This document shows positions 8,684 through 15,467 of a stretch of 21,856 bases of DNA, one piece after another. The notes beneath the pieces were generated by a model. The model was not told where the DNA came from, made no database searches, and saw nothing but the letters and a program-made list of their open reading frames with translations. Source of the DNA: a virus; the IMG/VR virus record IMGVR_UViG_3300009285_002181, positions 1-21,856 of that record; one strand, 5' to 3'. The translations under genes and the position numbers were made by a program. Position 1 is the first letter of the stretch. Every line of letters starts with the position of its first letter.

Positions 8684-9848
8684 CGTGATACCGGGTGTCC
8701 CAGGACCGGAAGCCAAACCGGCGGGCATCCCGAATCCGGCTGCGCTCGATCCGGCGTGGGGGTTTTTCCTGTCCACAGACCGACGCCGCGGTCTTCTGCG
8801 CGAACAGGACTTCCCGTTCGATGGCCGCAACGAGGGAAGGCTTGAGGGAGAACTTGTAGGACAAGGCCAGAGCCAGGTTCCGCCACAGAACGTCCACGAA
8901 GAGCGCGTCGAACTGCGTCACGTTGCGGGCGTCGTGGACGTAGGTCAGGTCCAAGGCGCCGTCGTCCCCGTAGTCCGTGAAGATGTGGTTTTGGCTCACG
9001 TCGTATTCCTTCGAGGACAAATCGGCCAACAAGGCCGTGTCCCCCATCGCCAGGAGCCGAAGGTTGTCCCCCGGGAGCAAATACGCCGTGGAGTACCCGA
9101 ACGCCGGCTGGACCGCCTGAACCCCGGGGGAGGCCACCCCGCCCGACGTGTAGGCCCCGAACGCCGATGAATCGACTATGGCTCGGGTGGTGCTGTTTTG
9201 GAGGTACGCCTGAACCGATCCATCCGTCGTGTCCTTCTGACGAAGGTAGTAAGAATTGGAGTTGAGGCCCGTCATCCCGGCCACATCTGAAAAAGCGTAG
9301 AGAAGCCCCTCGTTGATAGTGGACCCGGCGGCGAACGTGATGACACCTCCCGTAGCCGCGGCGGTGGCCCCGGTCAAGAGCAACCCGGCGTCCGGGGTCG
9401 CCGTACCGTCGGAGACGTAGGTGGTGAACGCCGCGGTCGAAATGTGGAGGTCGGCGGTGAGGGGGTCCATCAGGTACGCCGTTTCGGTGTCGTCGATGAT
9501 TTCGAGTTTGTAGGTCTTGCCGTTGACCTCCGTCATCCCGGCCACGCCCGAGAACGTGTAGACCTTGTCCTCGTCAATGGACCCCGCGTCGTTGAACGTC
9601 ACCACCCCCTCCGCGGCCTTCGAGATGGCGGTCACGACGAGAGTCGAGTTGAGAACCTTGAACTTCTTGGCGAAATTGAAGAGAAAACGACGGAGGAGAG
9701 CGCGTTTCGTCTGCTCGTACTGCCGAGCGCAAACGACCTCGATGTCGGTGGACGGAAGCTCGATGGCCGTGATGGGGCGTTGGCCTAGCCGGTCCAGGGC
9801 CAGATTGCAGAGGTCAATGGACGACGCCGGCGCCCCGACTCCCGCCAT
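8676..9848 (-). CDS. Tail tubular protein A (gp11-like gateway/adaptor) with inserted repeats
   Basis: A 390-residue protein with AGGAG 8 nt before the ATG. Residues 1-66 form the helical first half of the gp11 family: a SIDLCNLALDRLGQ opening and the RRFLFNFAKK helix end. Residues about 247-350 are the second half: AFGYSTAYLLPGDNLRLLAMGD, NHIFTD and the helix NVTQFDALFVDVLWRNLALALS. Between them lie two copies of an 85-90 residue beta domain (about 68-155 and 160-243). They replace what is normally a short linker and roughly double the protein relative to T7 gp11 (about 196 residues). The product would form the ring connecting the portal to the nozzle. The very C-terminus, residues 360-390, is Arg-rich. 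Confidence 0.9.
   Translation of the reverse strand: MAGVGAPASSIDLCNLALDRLGQRPITAIELPSTDIEVVCARQYEQTKRALLRRFLFNFAKKFKVLNSTLVVTAISKAAEGVVTFNDAGSIDEDKVYTFSGVAGMTEVNGKTYKLEIIDDTETAYLMDPLTADLHISTAAFTTYVSDGTATPDAGLLLTGATAAATGGVITFAAGSTINEGLLYAFSDVAGMTGLNSNSYYLRQKDTTDGSVQAYLQNSTTRAIVDSSAFGAYTSGGVASPGVQAVQPAFGYSTAYLLPGDNLRLLAMGDTALLADLSSKEYDVSQNHIFTDYGDDGALDLTYVHDARNVTQFDALFVDVLWRNLALALSYKFSLKPSLVAAIEREVLFAQKTAASVCGQEKPPRRIERSRIRDARRFGFRSWDTRYHGG
9120..9647 (-). repeat. Two FCCH-like repeat domains inserted in the gp11-like gene
   Basis: Copy 1 is at 9384-9647 (residues about 68-155) and copy 2 at 9120-9371 (residues about 160-243). Aligned landmarks are GVVTFNDAGSIDEDKVYTFS against GVITFAAGSTINEGLLYAFS, GMTEVNG against GMTGLNS, and FTTYVSDGTATP against FGAYTSGGVASP. 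These landmarks also match copy B in the next gene, so the same module has been duplicated both within and between adjacent tail genes. Confidence 0.75.
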
Positions 9849-9869
9849 GTGCTCTTCTCCTTTCGGCCC

Positions 9870-9905
9870 CCATCGCCCTCCCCTCAGTCGAGGAGAGGGC
9901 GATGG
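9870..9905 (-). terminator. Strong hairpin between decoration-like gene and gp11-like gene
   Basis: A 16-position stem (9870-9885 with 9890-9905) with one mismatch and a 4-nt loop lies in the 69-nt gap after the 163-residue gene. It is very GC-rich and has no clear T-run on the minus strand. It could act as a weak terminator, or as an RNA-processing or 3'-end stabilising structure for the capsid/decoration message. Confidence 0.5.
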
Positions 9906-9917
9906 CCGGCAGACGCC

Positions 9918-10409
9918 TTAGCCGATGACGTACTCGACGACGTAGGAGATGGTCCCCGCGACGCTGCCGATGGTGTTGGCCGTGAGCGCCAGGACGTACC
10001 CCTCTTCCTTGTTGGTGATAGTCTTGCCGAGGAGTTCCCACACCTTGTCGCCCACGTCAGCGATCGGCACCGAAGTCATGCCGTTGTTGGACGCCGCCGT
10101 GATCGCCACTCCCGAGGACAGGTCCAGGCCGTCCGCCAGGATATCGACATCCGCGGCGACCCCGCCGTCGGTGTAGAACCCGAGGTCGTAGTCGGTCCCG
10201 TCGGTGATGGCATCCGCGTAGATCTCGGCCCGGCAGATGACCGCGTTGGAAGGCAGTCTCGCCAGCTTGAAGATGCTGGTGTCGCTGTCCGCGGCCGCGA
10301 CCTCGAACGTGCCGGCGATGGCGCACACCTTACCGCCGGCGACCTGGGAGGTCTGACCGTATCGGCCAGCCTCCACGTCGCTGTTCACCCACTTGTTCTC
10401 TACGGCCAT
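9918..10409 (-). CDS. Probable capsid decoration or accessory virion protein
   Basis: A 163-residue protein with AGGAG 7 nt before the ATG. It is Gly/Ala/Thr/Asp-rich and predicted mostly beta, with no membrane segment. The N-terminus is short and polar (MAVENKWVNSDVEAGRYGQ) and the C-terminus ends in hydrophobic strands (GTISYVVEYVIG). It lies immediately downstream of the major capsid gene, within the same hairpin-bounded, promoter-led unit. That would give high expression and suggests a stoichiometric virion component. Small beta-rich proteins directly after the coat gene are often decoration or head-fibre proteins. I recognise no named family, so the role is inferred from composition and position. 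Confidence 0.8.
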   Translation of the reverse strand: MAVENKWVNSDVEAGRYGQTSQVAGGKVCAIAGTFEVAAADSDTSIFKLARLPSNAVICRAEIYADAITDGTDYDLGFYTDGGVAADVDILADGLDLSSGVAITAASNNGMTSVPIADVGDKVWELLGKTITNKEEGYVLALTANTIGSVAGTISYVVEYVIG

Positions 10410-10455
10410 ATCGTTTCTCCTTTACGACTGTGGTACGGCTACGGCGAAAGACCTT

Positions 10456-10503
10456 CTGCCCTCCTGCCTCGCTCTATTACGAAAGAGAGAAGCAGGAGGG
10501 CAG
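10456..10503 (-). terminator. Perfect 12-bp hairpin between capsid and decoration-like genes
   Basis: CTGCCCTCCTGC at 10456-10467 pairs with GCAGGAGGGCAG at 10492-10503. The 24-nt loop can pair further (CTCT with AGAG). It lies 12 nt past the capsid stop codon. No T-run follows, so it may be a partial terminator or a processing/stability hairpin rather than a full intrinsic terminator. Confidence 0.5.
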
Positions 10504-10514
10504 ATTGTGGGTGC

Positions 10515-11405
10515 TTACGAAGACGTGGTCGTGACCTTCTGGATGAGCTTCCCTTCGGTGCGGACGGCGCCGAAGTCGAACTCGACGACCACCTGTTTCG
10601 TCTCGTGCAGATCGGGCCGTGGCTCGACCTTCACGCTGATCTCCTTGCTCATCCCGACACACATGGCGCGGGTGGACATGACGAAGCAGGACCGGACGGA
10701 CGACGTGACCGAGAGGATGGGCTGAGTCGCCCCGCCGGAGAACAGCACGAAGTCCAGGCCGACGCCGGACGTGATACGCCCCTTGTCGATGACGTACTGC
10801 CGGGAGAAGTCCCCGCTGACGAGCTCCGTCTCCTTCATCAGAGCCGTGTGCTCGTTGCCCGAGATGCCCATGACGAGCTTCTCCGGCACGTCGTTGCCGA
10901 CCTCGTTGTCGATGAAGTTCTCGATGGCCTCCAAGAGCTTCTCGTAGGTCAGACCCGCGGTCGCCGTGACCGTGGTCCCGTTGTCGTTGGCGAAGGTGAC
11001 GGCGGTGTCCATGTCCTTGCCCGTGTAGACGGAGGCGAACTGCGCCTCGCAGACGATGCGGTCGAACACGCGCTCTATCGCCCGGACGCAGGACTGAGCG
11101 TACTCGCCCTGGGGGTCGTTGAGCATCGAGCGAACGTCGCCCGCGTCGATGGGGAGGACCACGGCGAAGCGCCGGCGGGTGATGCGGCGCCGGTTGTGGT
11201 CGATGTCGGAGAACTGGATCGGCTGGTGCCGACCGCTGAGTTCCCGGGCTTCCACCAAGCCCAGGCCGTCGTAGGCGAACTTCTCGCCCTTCATCTGCTG
11301 GATCATGACGTACGGACGGAGGCGGGCGCGGATCTGCTGCGCCGCCTTGTGGACGTTCGCGGAAAACTCAATGACGTATGCCTGGTCGATCTCTTCGACT
11401 GCCAT
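10515..11405 (-). CDS. Major capsid protein
   Basis: A 296-residue protein with GGAGG 7 nt before the ATG. It follows the scaffold gene and precedes a small beta-rich virion protein, the normal place of a coat gene. Sequence landmarks resemble HK97-fold phage coat proteins: an N-terminal helix that engages neighbours (FSANVHKAAQQIRARLRP), an early extended segment, a long spine-helix region (SCVRAIERVFDRIVCEAQFA, about residues 106-125), a central segment LLEAIENFIDNEVGND followed by KLVMGISGNEHTALMKE, and C-terminal beta strands (KEISVKVEPRPDLHETKQVVVEF) like the P-domain. It would form the head shell around the scaffold. Its own promoter and a leader of about 170 nt precede it, unlike most genes of this operon, consistent with the large amount of coat protein required. 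Confidence 0.9.
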   Translation of the reverse strand: MAVEEIDQAYVIEFSANVHKAAQQIRARLRPYVMIQQMKGEKFAYDGLGLVEARELSGRHQPIQFSDIDHNRRRITRRRFAVVLPIDAGDVRSMLNDPQGEYAQSCVRAIERVFDRIVCEAQFASVYTGKDMDTAVTFANDNGTTVTATAGLTYEKLLEAIENFIDNEVGNDVPEKLVMGISGNEHTALMKETELVSGDFSRQYVIDKGRITSGVGLDFVLFSGGATQPILSVTSSVRSCFVMSTRAMCVGMSKEISVKVEPRPDLHETKQVVVEFDFGAVRTEGKLIQKVTTTSS

Positions 11406-11583
11406 GATACTGCCTCCAAAACGCGATTTTTTACGTCGACGTCAACTTCGTCGCGGGACGCAGTATCCGGCTCAACGCCTCTCCGGGTGCTACCCTTCTC
11501 CTACTCCAACCGAGGAGCAATCGAGGTCGGAACTCTTACCGACCATTAACGGGGGAGTTGCCTCCGTATCCGTCTTCCCAACA
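11406..11583 (-). promoter_or_regulatory. Long structured 5' leader of the capsid message
   Basis: About 170 nt separate the predicted transcription start from the capsid ATG, unusual in this tightly packed operon. It holds a GGTCGG/CCGACC hairpin (11525-11530 with 11539-11544). Near the gene, CGCGA at 11422-11426 faces TCGCG at 11451-11455 around a 10-bp palindrome ACGTCGACGT (11433-11442), just upstream of the ribosome binding site. No ORF of note is seen. Confidence 0.5.
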
Positions 11584-11613
11584 AATATACACCAAGAACC
11601 GCAGACCTGTCAA
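11584..11613 (-). promoter_or_regulatory. sigma70-type promoter for the capsid gene
   Basis: On the minus strand, TTGACA (11613-11608) and TATATT (11589-11584) are separated by 18 nt: a perfect -35 and a five-of-six -10. The -35 overlaps the stop codon of the scaffold gene. The predicted start is near 11577, which gives a leader of about 170 nt before the capsid gene. Confidence 0.7.
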
Positions 11614-12485
11614 GCCTTTTTGGTAGCCGCGATCTTTTCGCACAGAGAACGGACCTTCGCCCGGACCTCTTCGTGCTTCGGATCCCACTCGTTGCTGTAC
11701 GCCGGAGTGGCGACGAGCTTGTTCACTTCGTCCCGAAGAGATACCCCGTCCTGCGGCGTGGAAGACTTCCCCCCGCCATCGGCACCCCGATCTTCCGATT
11801 CGTACTTGGAATGGATGGCGTGGTAAAGCGCGGCCACGACCAGGACCGCGTCGTTGTCCAGCTTGCCCAACCGTTCCCGGGCCGCGGGGACCGTGGCCGT
11901 GGCCGTGTCGAGCATGGCCTTGGCCTTCGCCAACGCCTTGTCCTTCTCAGCTCCAAACATGGTCGTGACCTCGGCGTCGAACTTCTTGTCCTGCTCGATG
12001 GCCGCGGCCTTGCCAGCCTCTACCTGGGCTTTTTGAGCTTCCCGAAGGGCGGGGACCAAGGCGTCTTGGAACTTCCGGGCCTGGGACTTGTGGATACCCG
12101 CTTTGTGGAAAGAGTCGCGCACCATCTTGGAGAACACCGGGTCCTCCTTATCACCTTCGGGGACCACAATCTCGTAGTCCTCGGGCTTCTCGGGCCGGAG
12201 CGCGGTACCGAACTTCTCCCATTCCTCGGCCGGAGCGTCGGCCGCGGGGACACCGGACTTCTTCCCGACCAGGGTTTCGGCGCCGTCCAGCTTCTTGAAC
12301 AGGGCGACTCGGGCCTCCGGGCCGTCCTCCATCGCCGCGATCTCCTTGAGGTAGGGCTTGGAACGGAAGTCCTCGGGGATGAACTCGCTGAACGACTTCT
12401 TGGCACCGACCTCGGGTGTGGCGGCGGGAGGGGGCGTCTTGACGGGGTCCGGCGTGGTGTGCGCGGGAATCGTTTCCTGGGGCAT
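11610..12485 (-). CDS. Capsid assembly scaffold protein
   Basis: A 291-residue protein whose ATG lies one nt after the stop of the upstream gene, with GGAGG inside that gene's end. The composition is typical of phage scaffolds: a Pro/Thr-rich N-terminus, then SEFIPEDFRSKPYLKEIAAM (about residues 32-51), a motif class common in scaffold proteins of this type, then long charged Ala/Lys/Glu helices and a basic helical C-terminus (EVRAKVRSLCEKIAATKKA). The C-terminal basic helix is where scaffolds such as that of P22 bind coat; that function is inferred here. It lies between portal/Bbp19-like and coat genes. Its stop codon overlaps the -35 box of the capsid promoter. Confidence 0.9.
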   Translation of the reverse strand: MPQETIPAHTTPDPVKTPPPAATPEVGAKKSFSEFIPEDFRSKPYLKEIAAMEDGPEARVALFKKLDGAETLVGKKSGVPAADAPAEEWEKFGTALRPEKPEDYEIVVPEGDKEDPVFSKMVRDSFHKAGIHKSQARKFQDALVPALREAQKAQVEAGKAAAIEQDKKFDAEVTTMFGAEKDKALAKAKAMLDTATATVPAARERLGKLDNDAVLVVAALYHAIHSKYESEDRGADGGGKSSTPQDGVSLRDEVNKLVATPAYSNEWDPKHEEVRAKVRSLCEKIAATKKA

Positions 12486-12486
12486 A

Positions 12487-12792
12487 TTATTCAGCCTCCT
12501 CTTCCGTCCTCTTCGGCAGTTCGACCGGGATCAGGAGTTCGGGGTCGGCCAGGCGCCGAAGCAGCATATACGGGACACGCCGGGCCGTGTTGTAGGCCGT
12601 GCTCTCCGTATCTATGAGCCCGGTCCTCGGGTCGAGCGCAACCCCGGTGTCGTGAAACCCCGCGGTCTTGCACAGGTACGTCACGAGCTCTTGACCTTCC
12701 TTCGTCCTGAGAACGATGTTGACAACCTGTTTCAGCCTTTCCTGCTCCGCCTTCCTCTTCCTCGCGGCTTCCCCCTGCTCCTCTTTCGTCAC
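12487..12792 (-). CDS. Bbp19-like small phage protein
   Basis: A 101-residue protein with a GTG start in a GTGA overlap with the portal stop and GGAGGAC upstream. The N-terminus is a charged helix (residues 1-22). The core VVNIVLRTKEGQELVTYLCKTAG (about 23-45) and the later YNTARRVPYMLLRRL segment (about 67-81) match the outline of the Bbp19 family found between portal and scaffold genes in several podoviruses: a helix, G-x-x-x-(L/V)-x-x-L, then a G/A-RR-x-x-x-x-L helix. Its function is unknown; the location suggests a head or portal-assembly role. The family call rests on motif resemblance and position only. Confidence 0.75.
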   Translation of the reverse strand: MTKEEQGEAARKRKAEQERLKQVVNIVLRTKEGQELVTYLCKTAGFHDTGVALDPRTGLIDTESTAYNTARRVPYMLLRRLADPELLIPVELPKRTEEEAE

Positions 12793-14576
12793 TTGCTCGT
12801 CCTCCCTCCGTTCATTCCCATCCCGGCTCGGGTCGCGTCCGCTTGCGCCACGTTCCGGCCCGCTTCGGCCACGTCCTTCATGCCCGCCACCAAGGTCGCC
12901 GCACGTTGCATCTGTGCGGCCGCGGCCCGGACCTTCGCCACGTCGTCTTTCAAGCGCAGGACATCCCGCGGCGTCCCCGTGTACTGAACGAGGTTCCGGG
13001 TGAAAGCGTCCACGTCGATGTTGTCGATGGCCCCGGGCAGGAGTGAGAGATTCGGCATCGCCTCAAGGACCGTCATCATGCCCTGGAGCTTCTCCGCTTG
13101 CATGAACCGTTTGGCCGGGGAGATGTACTCGATCTCGAAGACTTCCAAGCTAGCGGCAGCGGCCGCAGCGACGGCGGGAGGAACGACGACTTCCTCGATG
13201 CCTGTGATGTTCTTCCAAAGGCGACGGAGTTTCCCGCCCACCCCCACGTCCACCACTCCGAGCATACCGCGGCGGTAGAGGACGTTGAAGGTGCGGGTGA
13301 TGAGAGGGGTGAATATCTCCTTCTCCTGACGAGAGAATATGGACCCGAGCGCGTCACCGCGCATCTTGTTCCGGACGGAAACCTCGAACGCGGTCATCTG
13401 CGTGGAGTTCCCGAGGTCCATGAGCCGATCCAGAAGGAAGGACTGCATGACCGCCTGCTTCAACTGCTCCAGCTTCTTGTCTGCGAACTGGAACTCCCCG
13501 ACCGTGAACAGGGGTTCGATGAGCCGGCCGCTTCCCACTCGCCCATCCGTCTCGACGATGTTCAGGGCGTGGGCCGACGTGTCCACCGACCCGCCCCCGA
13601 GGACCGTGCAGTCCTGCATGGCAAGAGGTGGATCGAGCTGCTTCTCCGCGGCGACGAGAGTGGATTCCTCAAGGACGTTGAGCGACCGAGCGAACGGGAG
13701 CGCGGACATGGCTGGTGAGCGCCCTTGGACTTCCCCCACCGTCTTGTAGAACCGACCGACGAAGACGAACATATCCTGCACCCCACCTTCCCGCATCTCG
13801 ATACGGTTGGTCAGGTCGATGTGGCAAGTGCGGGCGGACATCCCGGCGACCCCCGGGCGTATAAAGCCGTTCTTGTCGCGCTCGGGGGTCTTGGGTTCGA
13901 GGACGGTCAGAACTTCGATCTTCTCGTCCCGCCGAGCGGTATTGGGGGCTTTCCAGGCTTCCAAAACCTTGGGCGAGATAATGTCGTCGGGCCGGTTGTA
14001 CTTCCCCACCAACTGACGAACGGTCAAAGTCTCCACATAAAAGATACGGTCTACGGCCCCGTAGGCGTTCTCGGTGCAATACATCGACTTGACGCCCCAA
14101 GTGTCGTAGTAGATAGGAAGGGACATCTCGTCAGGTTCACTCTCGATGGCGGCGACACCGCAGATGCCGAACGCGGCCTGGTCGATGAAATATTCCATGA
14201 GAGCCAAGGACAACCCGGCATCGGGATTATCCATCGCGGCGTACATCTCGTCATTGACGAAATCGAAGTACCTCTCGACGCCGGGGAGTTCGCGCAAACG
14301 ACGGACGGGCTTGAGGCGCATGGACCGGGCGGCGTCGGGCCACATCATCGCCAAGACCGCAGCGGCCATCGTGTAGAGGGCGACCTGACCCGTGTTGTCG
14401 AAGATGTCGTCCTGCAAGAACTCCCCCGGGCTTATGGCATGGGTGAAGTCCTGCTTCCGGGTCAGGAACGTCTCCGCGATGGCCTGATAGTGGATATCCC
14501 ACGGAGCCTTCTCGGTCTTGAGGCTCTCCAGCTCCGCGCAGTAACGCTCGACGGACGATTCGGTCAGTTCCGCCAT
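12789..14576 (-). CDS. Portal protein (head-tail connector)
   Basis: A 595-residue protein with GGGAG about 4 nt before the ATG. The N-terminal helices (SVERYCAELESLKTEKAPWD) and the later DIFDNTGQVALYTMAAAVLAMMWP (about residues 55-78) match the opening of podoviral head-tail connector proteins. Near residues 479-487 is the IEYISPAKR motif and near 523-540 FTRNLVQYTGTPRDVLR, both recurrent in this portal family. An Ala-rich helix (AAAAAS) precedes them. It forms the dodecameric ring through which DNA is packaged and ejected. It overlaps the next gene by four bases. Its length is in the usual range for podoviral connectors (about 500-700). Confidence 0.93.
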   Translation of the reverse strand: MAELTESSVERYCAELESLKTEKAPWDIHYQAIAETFLTRKQDFTHAISPGEFLQDDIFDNTGQVALYTMAAAVLAMMWPDAARSMRLKPVRRLRELPGVERYFDFVNDEMYAAMDNPDAGLSLALMEYFIDQAAFGICGVAAIESEPDEMSLPIYYDTWGVKSMYCTENAYGAVDRIFYVETLTVRQLVGKYNRPDDIISPKVLEAWKAPNTARRDEKIEVLTVLEPKTPERDKNGFIRPGVAGMSARTCHIDLTNRIEMREGGVQDMFVFVGRFYKTVGEVQGRSPAMSALPFARSLNVLEESTLVAAEKQLDPPLAMQDCTVLGGGSVDTSAHALNIVETDGRVGSGRLIEPLFTVGEFQFADKKLEQLKQAVMQSFLLDRLMDLGNSTQMTAFEVSVRNKMRGDALGSIFSRQEKEIFTPLITRTFNVLYRRGMLGVVDVGVGGKLRRLWKNITGIEEVVVPPAVAAAAAASLEVFEIEYISPAKRFMQAEKLQGMMTVLEAMPNLSLLPGAIDNIDVDAFTRNLVQYTGTPRDVLRLKDDVAKVRAAAAQMQRAATLVAGMKDVAEAGRNVAQADATRAGMGMNGGRTSK

Positions 14577-14855
14577 ATGGCTCCCGTGCGGGTGAGGATG
14601 AGATTGGAAGAGACGACAGAGACGGACGCACCTACCCGCCGGCCGAGTCTCAGGTCAGCGCAAAAGACGGACGGCTCGACGACCCGGGCGCGGGAATCGA
14701 GGAGTGGGAGAGGATGGCCCACTCCCATACTCGCTGTCGCACGGGTCGTCGAGAACGCGCCAATGGTCCGGGCCGCAAGAAGGCGGACCTGTTTTTGGTA
14801 GGAGGTCGTCACCGTTCTAGCCCGCATCTCGTCGCGCTTTTTACCGTCACGATTC
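14577..14855 (-). promoter_or_regulatory. Untranslated spacer before portal with nested inverted repeats
   Basis: This 279-nt gap has no convincing gene. It contains a nested structure: a 12-bp outer stem (14675-14686 with 14742-14753, CTCGACGACCCG) enclosing an 8-bp stem (14701-14708 with 14718-14725, GGAGTGGG). A smaller hairpin, GGTCCG/CGGACC, lies just upstream at about 14765-14793. No consensus promoter was seen on the minus strand. A 100-codon frame from a TTG crosses it but lacks support. Confidence 0.6.
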
Positions 14856-15095
14856 TTAATTCCCAAAGCCTTTCCCCTTCTCAGCCGGGTCCCCGAACCC
14901 GGTGTCGTTCACGGACAGGAACACGGGGAGGGGGGTTGAGTCGAACGTGACCTTGCTCCCCACCTTCAACGCCAAAGACATCGGGAGAGCCACAGGGGCG
15001 TTGGGGACGAAAGCTGGTGTCTGCTGCCCAGGAGTCCACTCTCCTCCTCCGGGCGGCAACTCCCCGGGGCCGTCATAGTTTTTCCTCGGGGGCAT
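14856..15095 (-). CDS. Small proline-rich protein of unknown function
   Basis: A 79-residue protein starting three nt after the preceding stop; the ribosome binding site is weak. The N-terminus is Pro/Gly-rich and low in complexity (GELPPGGGEWTPGQQTP). Residues 40-70 look like a small beta structure (SLALKVGSKVTFDSTPLPVFLSV). I recognise no family. Its place between the large terminase and portal, in the same operon, suggests a minor head or packaging role, but this is inference from position only. Confidence 0.6.
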   Translation of the reverse strand: MPPRKNYDGPGELPPGGGEWTPGQQTPAFVPNAPVALPMSLALKVGSKVTFDSTPLPVFLSVNDTGFGDPAEKGKGFGN

Positions 15096-15098
15096 AGG

Positions 15099-15467
15099 TC
15101 AATTCCCGAACAGGGTGCTCCTTCCGCCCGATGTGTTGAAGCCTGTTCCACCCCGGTACTGCGTAGGGGCCAAGGACATCCCCCACCCGAATCTCTGACC
15201 CGTCGTCTCGGCGGTCTTCTTCGCTTGCGTCTCCGCTTCCTGTTGAGCTCGTAGTTGGGCGAGGCGTTGATCCTGGAGTTCCTGTTCGCGTTTCCTCTGC
15301 TGTTGGGCTTCCCGCACGTTCCAACCCACCCCGACCTTGAGGGGGTCGTTCAAGCGAGCGAATTTCTCCCAGGTTCCGCTCTTGGGATCCTTGAGAAACG
15401 CCCCCATATTGTTGAGGTCCTCTGCCCCCTGCTTCGGGTCCCATTGGCCTAGGCTGCTGGAACTCAC
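15099..15467 (-). CDS. Small coiled-coil protein of unknown function
   Basis: A 122-residue protein. The GTG start overlaps the terminase stop by four bases (GTGA), with GGAGG upstream inside the terminase gene. Residues about 50-88 form a Gln/Arg/Glu-rich predicted coiled coil (EAQQQRKREQELQDQRLAQL). It is followed by a Gly/Thr/Ser-rich tail ending STLFGN. There is no membrane segment or enzyme motif. It resembles the short coiled-coil proteins often found in phage head clusters. The overlap with the terminase gene implies coupled expression. Confidence 0.75.
   Translation of the reverse strand: MSSSSLGQWDPKQGAEDLNNMGAFLKDPKSGTWEKFARLNDPLKVGVGWNVREAQQQRKREQELQDQRLAQLRAQQEAETQAKKTAETTGQRFGWGMSLAPTQYRGGTGFNTSGGRSTLFGN

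Noticed and set aside
8684-8830. N-terminal extension of the tail nozzle protein to 8830
   Set aside because: It overlaps the gp11-like gene and adds a basic, featureless segment. The family normally starts just before the N-F-x-x-GE motif. An intermediate start at 8728 remains possible.
9849-11549. 566-codon plus-strand open frame
   Set aside because: It is antisense to the capsid and decoration genes, runs through both intergenic hairpins and gives a Val/Asp/Arg/Gly-rich product without family features. The minus-strand genes are well supported.
14564-14866. 100-codon minus-strand frame from a TTG between the Pro-rich gene and the portal
   Set aside because: It overlaps both neighbours, crosses the nested inverted repeats, has a weak start and gives a product without recognisable features. 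A small real gene is not excluded.
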